A stretch of DNA of 45,698 nucleotides from Clostridium sp. CCUG 7971 (GCF_017590215.1 NZ_JAFFPK010000045.1:1-45698), one strand, 5' to 3'; counted from the stretch's first letter, positions 9,649-19,423 are shown. The notes: generated by a model not told the origin, from the sequence alone. Translations and numbers: made by a program.

Positions 9649-10089
9649 ATGGCATTAAGAGAGATTGTTCAAATAGGAGAACCAGTACTTAGAAAAAAAT
9701 CAAAAAAGGTAGAACAAATAGATAATAAGATAATACAATTATTAGATGATATGGCAGATACTATGTATAATGCGGATGGTGTTGGTCTTGCTGCACCACA
9801 AGTTGGTATGCTTAAGAGAGTTGTAGTTATAGATATTGGAGATGGATTAATAGAACTTATAAATCCTGAAATAATAGAGACATCTGGAGAGCAAGTAGAT
9901 GACGAAGGATGTTTAAGTGTTGTAGGTGAGTCAGGTGCTGTTAGAAGACCATATTATGTAAAAGTAAGAGCATTTGATAGACAAGGTAGATTATTTGAAA
10001 TGGAAGGTGAAGAGCTATTAGCTAGAGCTTTCTGTCATGAAATAGACCATTTAGATGGAGTATTATTTGTAGATAAAATAGGAAAGTAG
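9649..10089 (+). CDS. def: Peptide deformylase
   Basis: Def removes the formyl group from the N-terminal methionine of new proteins. This short form (146 residues) contains all three family motifs: [16 protein letters not shown] (metal-ligand Cys) and HEIDH (two His ligands and the catalytic Glu). A strong AGGAGG precedes the ATG. It is followed by fmt, which adds the formyl group to the initiator tRNA, the usual def-fmt pair. Confidence 0.96.
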   Translation: MALREIVQIGEPVLRKKSKKVEQIDNKIIQLLDDMADTMYNADGVGLAAPQVGMLKRVVVIDIGDGLIELINPEIIETSGEQVDDEGCLSVVGESGAVRRPYYVKVRAFDRQGRLFEMEGEELLARAFCHEIDHLDGVLFVDKIGK

Positions 10090-10103
10090 TAGGTGTTAAT
10101 TTA

Positions 10104-11033
10104 ATGAGAATATTATTTATGGGAACACCTGACATTGCAGTTGGATGTTTACAAAAAATTATAGATGAAAAACATGAAATTATAGGTGTTGTAACTCAGC
10201 CGGATAAACCAGTTGGAAGAGGTAAAAAACTAGGTATGCCACCTGTAAAAGAACTAGCCTTAAAATACAACATAGATGTATATCAACCAGTAAAGGCTAG
10301 AGATGAAGAATTTGTTAATGTATTAAAAGAGTTAAGTCCAGACTTAATAGTAGTAGTTGCATTTGGTCAGATATTACCTAAATCAATCTTAGATATTCCA
10401 AAACTTGGATGTGTAAATGTCCATGTTTCATTATTACCAAAGTATAGAGGAGCAGCTCCGATAAATTGGGTAATAATAAATGGAGAAGAAAAAACAGGTG
10501 TAACAACTATGTATATGGATGAAGGCTTAGATACAGGAGATATGATATTAACATCTGAATTTGATCTTGATGATGAAATAACAGCTGGAGAACTTCATGA
10601 TAAAATGATGGAAATTGGAGCTAAAACTTTAAAAGAGACAATAAATTTAATAGAAAAGGGAGAAGCTCCTAGAATACCTCAAAATCATGATGAATTTTCT
10701 TATGCTCCTATTATGAATAAATCATTAGGTAATATTGATTGGAATAAAAGTGCAAGAGAAATACATAATCTTGTAAGAGGAGTAAATCCATGGCCAAGTG
10801 CTTATACAACTTATAATGATGCTACTATGAAAGTTTGGAAAACTAAAGTTCTAAGTGAAAGTAGTAAAAAAGCACCTGGAACAATACTTAAAGTAGATAA
10901 AGAGGGTATAAGAGTTTCAAGCAACGACAATGTAATTTTAATAGAAGAAATGCAAATGCCAGGAAAGAAAAGAGTTTTAGTATCAGAATATATAAAAGGA
11001 AATAGTATAGAAACCGATATAGTTTTAGGTTAG
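10104..11033 (+). CDS. fmt: Methionyl-tRNA formyltransferase
   Basis: Fmt formylates Met-tRNA(fMet) using 10-formyltetrahydrofolate. The 309-residue protein starts with the MRILFMGTPDIAV motif, has the formyltransferase signature HVSLLPKYRGAAPINW around residue 110 and the C-terminal tRNA-binding OB domain (about 205-309). It starts 14 bases after def and lies in the same operon. Confidence 0.96.
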   Translation: MRILFMGTPDIAVGCLQKIIDEKHEIIGVVTQPDKPVGRGKKLGMPPVKELALKYNIDVYQPVKARDEEFVNVLKELSPDLIVVVAFGQILPKSILDIPKLGCVNVHVSLLPKYRGAAPINWVIINGEEKTGVTTMYMDEGLDTGDMILTSEFDLDDEITAGELHDKMMEIGAKTLKETINLIEKGEAPRIPQNHDEFSYAPIMNKSLGNIDWNKSAREIHNLVRGVNPWPSAYTTYNDATMKVWKTKVLSESSKKAPGTILKVDKEGIRVSSNDNVILIEEMQMPGKKRVLVSEYIKGNSIETDIVLG

Positions 11034-11045
11034 GTGGAAGACATT

Positions 11046-11780
11046 ATGGACGCAAAAAAGTATATGACTACTGTAGGTATATTAATAGGAATACTTATAG
11101 TTGGAGGATTAGGTATAAATTTATTCGTATCTAATTTAACTCATGTTTTTTCAGTATTAATAAACATTATAGTTGTAGTATTAGTATGTATAATAATATT
11201 TTCATTAATTATTACAAATAATGTTATTAAAGATAAAAAAGTTAGTCCGCATTTTATGAAAATTAATTTTAATATAGTAAGTTTATTATTTCCTGTAATA
11301 ACACTTATAGGAAATAGCATAGGTGTATCTAAAAATGAGCTAAGAAAAGTATTTGTTAAGTTAAATAACAATTATATATATAGTAATAAATATAATTTAA
11401 AGAGTGAAGAAATACTTATACTAATACCTCACTGTATACAAAAGAGTAGTTGTAAATTAAAAGTAACAACTAAAATAGAAAACTGTGCAGAATGTGGATT
11501 ATGTAATGTAGGAGATTTAGTTAAACTAAAAGAGAAAACAAATGTAAATATATTCGTAGCTACAGGAGGAACTTTAGCTAGAAAAATTATAATAGAAAAT
11601 AAACCTAAAGCAGTTATAGCAGTTGCTTGTGAAAGAGATTTAACATCAGGAGTTCAAGATGTTAAAGGTATACCAGTACTTGGGGTATTTAATAAAAGAC
11701 CTAATGGACCTTGTGTAGATACAACTATAGATATAAGTGAAGTTGAAAGAGCTATAAACTTTTTCATAAATAAAAATTAA
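11046..11780 (+). CDS. DUF116 membrane-anchored cysteine-rich protein
   Basis: Two hydrophobic helices (about residues 8-30 and 36-58) precede a soluble domain containing clustered cysteines: the C-x-x-C-x-x-C pattern in NCAECGLCNVG, an earlier pair (HCIQKSSCK), and the downstream AVACERDL and GPCVDTTID motifs. This matches the DUF116 family, of unknown function; the cysteine spacing suggests metal or iron-sulfur binding (inference). The ATG at 11046 with AGGTGG upstream is preferred over a GTG at 11034. It sits between fmt and the yugP-type protease. Confidence 0.85.
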   Translation: MDAKKYMTTVGILIGILIVGGLGINLFVSNLTHVFSVLINIIVVVLVCIIIFSLIITNNVIKDKKVSPHFMKINFNIVSLLFPVITLIGNSIGVSKNELRKVFVKLNNNYIYSNKYNLKSEEILILIPHCIQKSSCKLKVTTKIENCAECGLCNVGDLVKLKEKTNVNIFVATGGTLARKIIIENKPKAVIAVACERDLTSGVQDVKGIPVLGVFNKRPNGPCVDTTIDISEVERAINFFINKN

Positions 11781-11799
11781 TGATAGGAGTGTATTTTAT

Positions 11800-12504
11800 A
11801 TGCCTGGATACTATGGATATGGTTATGGAATTCTTGATCCAACAATGATTATATTAATTCCTGCTATATTATTTACAATGTATGCTCAATTTAAGGTGAG
11901 CTCAACAACAAGTAAATACTTAAGAGTAAATGCTCAAAGAGGATATAGCGGAGAGCAAGTGGCAAGAAAAATATTAGATTCAAATGGATTATATAATGTT
12001 AGCATAGAAATGGTTAGAGGACATTTAAGTGATCACTATGACCCAAGAAGAAATGTAGTAAGATTATCACAAGATATATACTATGGTACTTCAATTACTT
12101 CAGTTTCAGTTGCAGCACATGAGTGTGGTCATGCAATCCAACATGCAAAAGGATATATACCACTTAACTTTAGAAGCGCATTAGTTCCAGTAGTAAACTT
12201 TTCATCAAATATATCATGGCTTTTAATAGCTTTAGGATTTATTATGAGAGGCCCATTTTTACAAATTGGGATATTATTATTCGCTGCGTCAGTATTATTC
12301 CAACTAGTAACTTTACCAGTAGAATTTAATGCTTCAAATAGAGCGGTAGTTCAACTTGCAAACTTAGGACTTGTTGAGGGAAGAGAAAAAAATCAAAGTA
12401 GAGAAGTTCTTACAGCAGCAGCTTTAACTTATGTTGCAGCAGCATTAACATCGGTGCTTCAACTTTTAAGATTATTAGCAATAGCAAATAGAAACAATGA
12501 TTAA
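11800..12504 (+). CDS. yugP: YugP-type membrane zinc metallopeptidase
   Basis: This 234-residue membrane protein has an N-terminal transmembrane helix (about 12-30), the zinc-protease motif HECGH at 107-111 and two or three more hydrophobic segments (about 125-185 and 205-225). The Gly/Tyr-rich start MPGYYGYGYG and the NRAVVQLANLG stretch are typical of the YugP (Zn_peptidase_2) family. Its substrates are unknown. GATAGGAG lies upstream, and a terminator follows, ending the def-fmt-DUF116-yugP unit. Confidence 0.88.
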   Translation: MPGYYGYGYGILDPTMIILIPAILFTMYAQFKVSSTTSKYLRVNAQRGYSGEQVARKILDSNGLYNVSIEMVRGHLSDHYDPRRNVVRLSQDIYYGTSITSVSVAAHECGHAIQHAKGYIPLNFRSALVPVVNFSSNISWLLIALGFIMRGPFLQIGILLFAASVLFQLVTLPVEFNASNRAVVQLANLGLVEGREKNQSREVLTAAALTYVAAALTSVLQLLRLLAIANRNND

Positions 12505-12512
12505 AGGAGATT

Positions 12513-12540
12513 GTCCTAGTATTTCTAGGACTTTTTCTAT
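12513..12540 (+). terminator. Terminator after yugP
   Basis: A 7-bp stem (12513-12519 with 12525-12531) is followed directly by TTTTTC. The stem is short but clean. Confidence 0.7.
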
Positions 12541-12548
12541 TTAAGTAA

Positions 12549-12600
12549 TGGACCGGACTTTAAAGGTCATTGGCGATATGAAGTGGTTTTAACGAAGTAA
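12549..12600. other. GC-richer intergenic element before rsmB
   Basis: The spacer after the yugP terminator is about 43% G+C, well above its surroundings. It contains a GACC...GGTC inverted pair (12551-12554, 12565-12568). A 15/16-base match (one gap) to 12570-12585 recurs on the opposite strand at 27671-27685. Its function is unknown; it could be a small repeat or part of the rsmB leader. Confidence 0.4.
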
Positions 12601-12629
12601 ATTTGTATATAACTTAAGGAGAAATTTAT

Positions 12630-13955
12630 ATGAACGCAAGAGAAATAGCATTTAAGGTGCTTTGTGATATAGAAGAAAATAACAATTATTCTAATATAGC
12701 AATAAACAAGCACTTTAAAAATTTAAGTTTAAGTAACCAAGATAGAGGTTTTGCCACAGAACTTATATATGGAGTGGTAGAAAATAAGTATTATTTAGAT
12801 TATATAATCGATAAACTTTCAAAGATTAAGACGCAAAAATTATCAACTTATGTTAAAATATTGCTAAGGATGGGAATTTATCAAATCGCGTTTTTAGATG
12901 GCATATCAGATTATGCGCTTGTAAATGAAACTGTAAATTTAGTAAAAAAATATGATAAAAGATCATCTGGATTTGTAAATGCAATTCTTAGAAATATAAT
13001 AAGAAATAAAGAAGAAGTGTTAAAGGTAGATACAGGTAGTGAAATAATGGACTTATCTACAAAATACTCATATAGTCCATGGATGATAAAAAATTGGATG
13101 AATAGCTTCTCTAAGGAATTTACAGAAGATTTACTAGAAGCTAATAGTGAAAGGCCAAGTATTTATTTAAGAGTGAATATGCTTAAAACTAATCGAGATG
13201 AGCTTTTAAATAAGCTAAAGGAAATGGATATAAAAGCTTATAAAGTTACTCATGTAGAAGAAGCTATAAAGGTGGAAAATCTTAAAAATATAGAAAATAA
13301 TGAGTTATTTAAAGAAGGCTTATTTACAATACAAGATATTAGTTCTATGCTAGTAGGAAAAGTAATTAATCCTAAGGAAAATTCTTTAGTATTAGATGTA
13401 TGTAGTGCACCAGGAGGGAAATCTACTCACTTAGCAACACTTATGAATAACACTGGTAAAGTAGTAGCAAGAGATGTATTTGAACATAAGTTAAAACTTA
13501 TAGATAATACAGTAAAAAGGTTAGGTCTTGAAAATATAGAAATCGGAAGTTACGATGCATCTAAATTAGATGTAGAAAGTATAGAAAAATATGATTATGT
13601 ATTAGCTGATGTTCCTTGTTCTGGATTGGGTATAATAAGAAGAAAGCCTGAAATAAAATTTAAAACTAAGGCGGAACTTAAAGATTTACCATCAATACAA
13701 AAGACAATTTTAGAAAATGCATCAAAGTATGTAAAAGTTAATGGAATATTAGTTTATAGTACATGTACAATTCAAGATAGCGAAAATATTGATGTAGTTA
13801 ATGAATTTTTAAAGGAAAATGAAAATTTTGAATTAGTACCAATTGATGAAATAAATATAGATTTAGATAATCAAGATAAAGGATATTTAAAAATATATCC
13901 AAATATTCATGGTATGGATGGTTTCTTTATAGCAAAATTAAAGAAAGTAAGGTAG
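12630..13955 (+). CDS. rsmB: 16S rRNA (cytosine-967-C5) methyltransferase
   Basis: RsmB methylates C967 of 16S rRNA using S-adenosylmethionine. The 441-residue protein has an N-terminal NusB-like RNA-binding domain (about 1-140) and a Rossmann methyltransferase domain with the SAM motif CSAPGGKS beginning at Cys258, PCSG with Cys330, and the catalytic Cys379 in YSTCT. The clear AAGGAG fits the ATG at 12630. rlmN follows 7 bases after the stop. Confidence 0.95.
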   Translation: MNAREIAFKVLCDIEENNNYSNIAINKHFKNLSLSNQDRGFATELIYGVVENKYYLDYIIDKLSKIKTQKLSTYVKILLRMGIYQIAFLDGISDYALVNETVNLVKKYDKRSSGFVNAILRNIIRNKEEVLKVDTGSEIMDLSTKYSYSPWMIKNWMNSFSKEFTEDLLEANSERPSIYLRVNMLKTNRDELLNKLKEMDIKAYKVTHVEEAIKVENLKNIENNELFKEGLFTIQDISSMLVGKVINPKENSLVLDVCSAPGGKSTHLATLMNNTGKVVARDVFEHKLKLIDNTVKRLGLENIEIGSYDASKLDVESIEKYDYVLADVPCSGLGIIRRKPEIKFKTKAELKDLPSIQKTILENASKYVKVNGILVYSTCTIQDSENIDVVNEFLKENENFELVPIDEINIDLDNQDKGYLKIYPNIHGMDGFFIAKLKKVR

Positions 13956-13962
13956 TGATAAT

Positions 13963-14994
13963 ATGAATCAGAAAAAGACGGCATTAAAAAACTTTACAGA
14001 GTTAGAAATGAAAGAATTTATGAAAACTATAGGTGAAAAGCCATTTAGAGGTAGTCAGATTTTTTCATGGATATATAAAGGAGCTAAAAGTTTTGATGAT
14101 ATGAATAATATTCCTAAGAGCTTAAGAGAAAAGCTTGATGAGGTATCATACATTGGTAATATAGAAGTTGAATTAAAGTTAGAATCAAAAGTTGATAAAA
14201 CGAAAAAATATTTATTCTTATTAAATGATGGAAATATAATCGAAACTGTAATGATGGATTATGAAGACAGAGTTACAGTATGCATTTCAAATCAAGTAGG
14301 ATGTAGAATGGGATGCAAATTCTGTGCGTCCACAATAGATGGTTTACTTAGAAACTTAGAACCATGGGAAATACTAGATCAAATATTAAAAATACAAGAA
14401 GATACGGGTAAAAGAGTATCAAATCTTGTTTTAATGGGAAGCGGAGAACCATTAGATAATTTTGAAAATACTAAACAGTTTTTAAAAATAGTAAATGATG
14501 AGAATGGTCTAAATATTGGATATAGACATATAACACTATCAACTTGTGGAATAGCCCCTAAAATGAGAGAATTAGCAGATTTAGGTTTGCCTATAAATTT
14601 AGCCTTATCTCTTCATTCTCCATATGATGAAAAAAGGATAGAAATTATGCCAGTGGCTAAAGCCTATTCTATAAAAGATATATTAGATGCATGTAAGTAT
14701 TATATACAACAGACTAATAGAAGAGTTACATTAGAATATTCATTAATAAAAGGAGTTAACGATTCAGAACAAGAAGCATTAGCCCTTGTAAAATTATTAA
14801 AAGGAATGTTATGCCATGTTAACTTAATACCAATAAACAACGTGGAAGAAAGAGATTTTGAAAGACCAAATAAAGCTTATATTTATAAGTTTAGGGATAT
14901 CCTAGAAAAAAATAATATACCAGCTACTGTTAGAATTTCTATGGGCTCTGATATAGGTGGAGCCTGTGGACAATTAAGAAGAAAGCATAAGTAG
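13963..14994 (+). CDS. rlmN: Dual-specificity 23S rRNA/tRNA adenine-C2 methyltransferase RlmN
   Basis: RlmN is a radical-SAM enzyme that methylates A2503 of 23S rRNA and A37 of some tRNAs. The 343-residue protein carries the CxxxCxxC cluster at Cys114, Cys118 and Cys121, and the C-terminal methyl-carrying cysteine Cys335 in GGACGQLR. The conserved LVLMGSGEPLDN motif is also present. No strong Shine-Dalgarno is visible; translation may be coupled to rsmB. Confidence 0.96.
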   Translation: MNQKKTALKNFTELEMKEFMKTIGEKPFRGSQIFSWIYKGAKSFDDMNNIPKSLREKLDEVSYIGNIEVELKLESKVDKTKKYLFLLNDGNIIETVMMDYEDRVTVCISNQVGCRMGCKFCASTIDGLLRNLEPWEILDQILKIQEDTGKRVSNLVLMGSGEPLDNFENTKQFLKIVNDENGLNIGYRHITLSTCGIAPKMRELADLGLPINLALSLHSPYDEKRIEIMPVAKAYSIKDILDACKYYIQQTNRRVTLEYSLIKGVNDSEQEALALVKLLKGMLCHVNLIPINNVEERDFERPNKAYIYKFRDILEKNNIPATVRISMGSDIGGACGQLRRKHK

Positions 14995-15012
14995 CTTTAA
15001 GGGGGAAGTTGT

Positions 15013-15762
15013 ATGATTTATAGTTGTGCCTCCCATATAGGAAAAGTGAGAAAAAATAATGAAGATTACTGTAAGGGGGAAATTATAGATACAGATTATG
15101 GATCTATAGGAATATTTGCGTTAGCTGATGGGATGGGTGGCCATAAAAAAGGTGAAGTTGCAAGTAAATTAGCTGTTGAAAATATAATTTGTTTTTTTAA
15201 AGAGAATTTATTACAAAGTACAAACATAAAAATAGATTATGTGGATGATATAGTTAAACAAGCTTACAATAATGTGAATTCCATTATACATGAAAAATCT
15301 ATATCAAATGTAGATTATGAAGGCATGGGAACTACTTTAACGACAGCTATATTATATAAAAATAACTTATATATTGCCAATGTAGGTGATAGTAGATGCT
15401 ATTTATTAAAAGATAATAAATTTGACCAAATAACAAAAGACCATTCCGTAGTTCAAGAGCTTATAGAAGCGAATATTATTACAAAAAGTGAAGCTAAAAA
15501 CCATCCTCGTAGAAATCATATAACTAGAGCAATGGGCACAGATGAACTAGTTATAGTAGACATATTTAAGATAGAGATAGATAGAGGAGATAAAATCCTA
15601 CTTGCTACAGACGGATTGACAGGATTTGTAGATGATGAAGTTATAAAAGAGATAATATCAAAAGATGAAGACATAATGAATTTAACTGAAGAGTTAATAA
15701 ATACAGCTAATAATATTTCTGGTAAGGATAATGTTTCAGTTATATTAATAGAAGATAAATAG
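15013..15762 (+). CDS. stp: PP2C-type Ser/Thr protein phosphatase
   Basis: Stp (PrpC) dephosphorylates proteins modified by the PrkC kinase. The 249-residue protein has the PP2C metal-binding motifs in order: VRKNNEDY, ADGMGGHKKGE, GMGTTLT, NVGDSRCYL, ATDGLTGFV and GKDNVSVILI. A strong AAGGGGGAAG precedes the ATG. It lies 13 bases upstream of prkC, the conserved phosphatase-kinase pair. Confidence 0.95.
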   Translation: MIYSCASHIGKVRKNNEDYCKGEIIDTDYGSIGIFALADGMGGHKKGEVASKLAVENIICFFKENLLQSTNIKIDYVDDIVKQAYNNVNSIIHEKSISNVDYEGMGTTLTTAILYKNNLYIANVGDSRCYLLKDNKFDQITKDHSVVQELIEANIITKSEAKNHPRRNHITRAMGTDELVIVDIFKIEIDRGDKILLATDGLTGFVDDEVIKEIISKDEDIMNLTEELINTANNISGKDNVSVILIEDK

Positions 15763-15774
15763 GATGGTGATAAA

Positions 15775-17670
15775 GTGGGAGAAACTGTTTTAGGAAACAG
15801 ATATGAAATCATCAGAAAAATTGGTGATGGAGGAATGGCCTTTGTTTATGAAGCTAAAGATAGATTACTAAACAGAACTGTAGCTGTTAAAGTACTAAGG
15901 CCTGAGTTTGTAGATGATGAAGAGTTTTTAGGTAAGTTTAAAAGAGAAGCTGAAGCTGTGGCAAGCCTCTCTCATCCTAATATAGTAAATGTGTATGATG
16001 TAGGTGAAGATGGTAAGGTTCATTATATAGTAATGGAATTTATTGATGGACAAAACCTAAAAGAGATAATAAAAAATGAAGGAACTTTAGATGAGTATAC
16101 TGCACTAGATATAACTAAGCAGATAGCTATGGCTCTCAGTGCAGCACATAAAAAGGGTATTATACATAGAGATATAAAACCTCATAATATACTTATATCT
16201 AATGAAGGTAGAATAGTTAAGGTAGCTGATTTTGGTATAGCAAAAGCTGTTTCTAACTCTACTATGACAAATATTGGGAGTATAATAGGATCAGTACACT
16301 ATTTTTCTCCTGAACAAGCAAAAGGTAAATTTGTAAGTAATAATGCAGATTTATACTCATTAGGTATAGTTTTATACGAAATGCTAATAGGAAAAGTTCC
16401 TTTTAGAGGAGACAGTCCTATATCTATAGCACTTCAACATATAAATGAAGAGATAGAATTTACACCTGATGAAAAAGTAAACATACCTCAAAGTGTTAGA
16501 ACTATAATAAAGAAATTAACTGAAAAGTCAAGCTCGGATAGATATCAAAGTGCTGAAGAGTTAATAGAAGATATAGATTATATAGAAAAAAATATAGACT
16601 TAGATTTTATAAAAGAATATGATAACTATGCAACTCAAAAAATTGATGAAAGAGATATGCAAAAATCTACAAAGCCTAGGGTTGTACCTGTAGGTTTTGA
16701 TGAAGATGAAGAAGATGAAGATTTGCTTGAAGAAGAAAAGCCAAAAAGCAGAAAAGAAAAAAAGAAAAGAAAAAAACAAGAAAAAGAAGAAAGTCCTAAA
16801 ACAAGAAAAAGGCTTAAAGTACTAATCGGAGTTTTAGTGTTAGTTTTACTTTCACAAGTAATTTTTGCTGCTAAATTATTAGGTCCAGTGCTTGGGTCTA
16901 AAGATGGAGAAGTTTTAAAAGCACCAAATCTTAAAGATATGCATATAGATGATGCTCAAAGAGAACTTGAAAGATTAGGTTTAAATGTAACGTTAAGAGA
17001 TGAGTATGATCCAAATGTAGAAAAAGATCATGTAATATCTCAAATACCAGTAGCAGAGAGTGATGTTAAAGAAGGCGATACTATAAGCATAGTATATAGT
17101 AAAGGATCAAAAAATGCAGAGGTACCTAATATAGTAGGAATTACATTAGGAGAAGCAGAAAATACATTAAAAGAAAATAAATTACAATTAGGTAATATAA
17201 GCTATGAATATAGTGACAAATTTAAACAAGGTGTTGTTTTAAGACAAAGCCCTAAATCAGGAGCTGGAACTATTGAAGAAGGCGATAAGATAGATGTTGT
17301 TGTAAGTAGAGGTCCAGAGGCGGTTAAGCCTGAAGTTCCAAAAGAAGACGATGAAAAAGACAATACAACTCAACAACCTACCAATCCCAGTGAAGGAACA
17401 GGAAACTCAAACGGAGGATCTCACTCTGGAGGGAATAATAATGGATCAAGTTCAAAACCTAACGGAAATGGTCATGGATCAAAACCTAATGGAAATGGAA
17501 ATGGTAATGGATCAAATGGGTCAACAACTCCAGGAGGTAATAACGGAAGCGGATCAACTGGTGAAGGAAACGCTGGAGGAAATACTGGATCAGGGACAGA
17601 GACTCCTGGAACAGGCAGTGGAGATAGTTCTAATGAAGCACCAGAGGTAAGCACAGAATCACAAGAATAA
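15775..17670 (+). CDS. prkC: Membrane Ser/Thr kinase PrkC with PASTA domains
   Basis: PrkC is a transmembrane kinase that senses muropeptides and regulates wall metabolism and spore germination in relatives. The 631-residue protein begins at a GTG. Its kinase domain (about 10-270) has Lys39, the catalytic Asp133 in HRDIKPHN and DFG at 152-154. A highly charged linker precedes one membrane helix (about 345-370) and then two PASTA domains (about 380-445 and 446-515); many homologues have three or more. The last ~110 residues are Gly/Asn/Ser-rich and low-complexity, outside the cell, perhaps embedded in the wall. A neighbouring substrate in other Firmicutes is RsgA, the next gene here. Confidence 0.94.
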   Translation: MGETVLGNRYEIIRKIGDGGMAFVYEAKDRLLNRTVAVKVLRPEFVDDEEFLGKFKREAEAVASLSHPNIVNVYDVGEDGKVHYIVMEFIDGQNLKEIIKNEGTLDEYTALDITKQIAMALSAAHKKGIIHRDIKPHNILISNEGRIVKVADFGIAKAVSNSTMTNIGSIIGSVHYFSPEQAKGKFVSNNADLYSLGIVLYEMLIGKVPFRGDSPISIALQHINEEIEFTPDEKVNIPQSVRTIIKKLTEKSSSDRYQSAEELIEDIDYIEKNIDLDFIKEYDNYATQKIDERDMQKSTKPRVVPVGFDEDEEDEDLLEEEKPKSRKEKKKRKKQEKEESPKTRKRLKVLIGVLVLVLLSQVIFAAKLLGPVLGSKDGEVLKAPNLKDMHIDDAQRELERLGLNVTLRDEYDPNVEKDHVISQIPVAESDVKEGDTISIVYSKGSKNAEVPNIVGITLGEAENTLKENKLQLGNISYEYSDKFKQGVVLRQSPKSGAGTIEEGDKIDVVVSRGPEAVKPEVPKEDDEKDNTTQQPTNPSEGTGNSNGGSHSGGNNNGSSSKPNGNGHGSKPNGNGNGNGSNGSTTPGGNNGSGSTGEGNAGGNTGSGTETPGTGSGDSSNEAPEVSTESQE

Positions 17671-17675
17671 TATAA

Positions 17676-17710
17676 AAAAAAGCTCAACTTAATAGGTTGA
17701 GCTTTTTTAT
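17676..17710 (+). terminator. Terminator after prkC
   Basis: A 13-bp stem (17676-17688 with 17696-17708) ends in a T-run starting five bases after the prkC stop. It separates the rsmB-rlmN-stp-prkC unit from rsgA. Confidence 0.88.
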
Positions 17711-17883
17711 ATTATTAATTAAATTTGGTTAAAGTAAAACTTTTATTTGGAGAAAGCTATATACTATAAAAGTAACTTATTATAATTAATAGAAATAAAT
17801 AGTAATAAATTTTAAGCTTATTATGATATTATATAAAAATAGGATACAATATTGATATGAGTTAGAATTTAAGGAGGAAATAA

Positions 17884-18765
17884 ATGATAAATGGAAAAAT
17901 TATAAAAGGAATAGGGGGATTTTACTACGTAGATACAGAAAATGGGCTTTATGAATGTAGAGCTAGAGGTATATTTAGAAAAGAAAAAATCACACCTTTA
18001 GTTGGAGATAGAGTTAGTATAAGTGTAGTTGATGAAGAGAATAAAAAGGGTGTAGTTGAGGAAATAGATAAAAGGGATACTGAACTTGTAAGACCACCTA
18101 TCGCTAATGTAGATAAGGCTCTTATAGTATTTGCTATAAAAAATCCTAAGCCTAACTTATCCTTATTAGATAGATTTATAGTTTTAGCTGAAAAGGAAAA
18201 TTTAGAGATAGTTATAGTGCTTACAAAAGCTGACTTAGATGAGGATGATACATTAGATAAATTAAAAAATGTCTATGAACTTAGTGGGTATAAAGTAATA
18301 CCTGTAAGTAATAAAACTAAGCTAAATATAGATAAAATAAGAGAAGAATTAAGTGGAAATGTAGTCGTGTTTGCAGGTCCATCTGGAGTTGGAAAATCTA
18401 GTTTACTAAATGAAATAGATAGTAAGTTTAAATTACAAACAGGAGAAGTAAGTGACAAAATAAAAAGAGGAAAACATACTACACGACATGCAGAACTTTT
18501 AAAGTTAGATTGTGGTGCTATGGTTGCTGATACTCCAGGATTTAGTTCATTAACTTTAGATGATATAAGTGAAACTGAGCTTAAGGATTATTTTATAGAG
18601 TTTGATGAATTTGATGATTGTAGATTTGGTTCAAGATGTGTACATGAAAATGAGCCTAGTTGTGCTATAAAAGAGGCTGCCCAAAATGGTAAAATATCTA
18701 AACAAAGATATGATAGTTATATACAATTACTAAATGAAATAAGACAAGGGAAAAGGAGATACTAA
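17884..18765 (+). CDS. rsgA: Ribosome small-subunit GTPase RsgA
   Basis: RsgA is a circularly permuted GTPase that checks maturation of the 30S subunit. The 293-residue protein has an N-terminal OB fold, then the G4 motif TKAD (about 114-117) before the P-loop GPSGVGKSS at 165-173 and DTPG. This order is the mark of the permuted family. The C-terminal zinc knuckle holds the DDCRFGSRCVHENEPSC cysteines. AAGGAGG precedes the start, and rpe follows with one base between genes. Confidence 0.95.
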   Translation: MINGKIIKGIGGFYYVDTENGLYECRARGIFRKEKITPLVGDRVSISVVDEENKKGVVEEIDKRDTELVRPPIANVDKALIVFAIKNPKPNLSLLDRFIVLAEKENLEIVIVLTKADLDEDDTLDKLKNVYELSGYKVIPVSNKTKLNIDKIREELSGNVVVFAGPSGVGKSSLLNEIDSKFKLQTGEVSDKIKRGKHTTRHAELLKLDCGAMVADTPGFSSLTLDDISETELKDYFIEFDEFDDCRFGSRCVHENEPSCAIKEAAQNGKISKQRYDSYIQLLNEIRQGKRRY

Positions 18766-18766
18766 A

Positions 18767-19423
18767 ATGATTAAATTAGCACCATCTATATTATCAGCAG
18801 ACTTTGCTAGATTATTAGAAGACGTAAAAAAGGTAGAAAATGCAGGGTGTGAGTACTTACACATAGATGTAATGGATGGCCATTTTGTACCAAATATTAC
18901 TTTAGGGCCAGGGATTGTAAAATCACTAAGAAAAGATGTAAATATGGTATTTGATGCACATCTTATGATAGAAAATCCAGATCTTTATATAAAAGACTTT
19001 GTAGATGCAGGATGTGATTTAATAGTTGTTCATCAAGAAGCATGTACTCACCTACATAGAACTATACAAAATATAAAATCTTATGGTATAAAAGCAGGGG
19101 TTGCCCTAAACCCTGCTACTTCGATAGAATCAATAAAACATGTATTATCTGAGGTAGATATGGTACTTATAATGACAGTTAATCCAGGGTTTGGAGGGCA
19201 ATCATTTATAGAAGGTATGATACCTAAAATAGAGGAATTAAAAGAGCTTATAGATAGTAAAGGATTAAATATTGATATACAGGTTGATGGTGGAATAAAA
19301 CCTAGTAATGTAGATAAGGTAGTCAAAGCAGGAGCAAATATAATAGTTGCAGGTTCAGCTATATTTAATAGTGAGGATATACCAACTACTGTTAAATTAT
19401 TTAGAGAGAATGCATCTAAATAG
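18767..19423 (+). CDS. rpe: Ribulose-phosphate 3-epimerase
   Basis: Rpe converts ribulose-5-phosphate to xylulose-5-phosphate in the pentose phosphate pathway. The 218-residue TIM barrel shows APSILSADFARL, HIDVMDGHFVPN, DAHLMIENP, MTVNPGFGGQ and QVDGGIKPSN, which together carry the metal ligands and catalytic aspartates. AAGGAG lies within the end of rsgA. The rsgA-rpe-thiN order is conserved in Firmicutes. Confidence 0.96.
   Translation: MIKLAPSILSADFARLLEDVKKVENAGCEYLHIDVMDGHFVPNITLGPGIVKSLRKDVNMVFDAHLMIENPDLYIKDFVDAGCDLIVVHQEACTHLHRTIQNIKSYGIKAGVALNPATSIESIKHVLSEVDMVLIMTVNPGFGGQSFIEGMIPKIEELKELIDSKGLNIDIQVDGGIKPSNVDKVVKAGANIIVAGSAIFNSEDIPTTVKLFRENASK

Noticed and set aside
17351-17650. 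99-residue alternative frame within the prkC tail
   Set aside because: It lies in low-complexity repetitive DNA where all frames stay open. It has no ribosome site.
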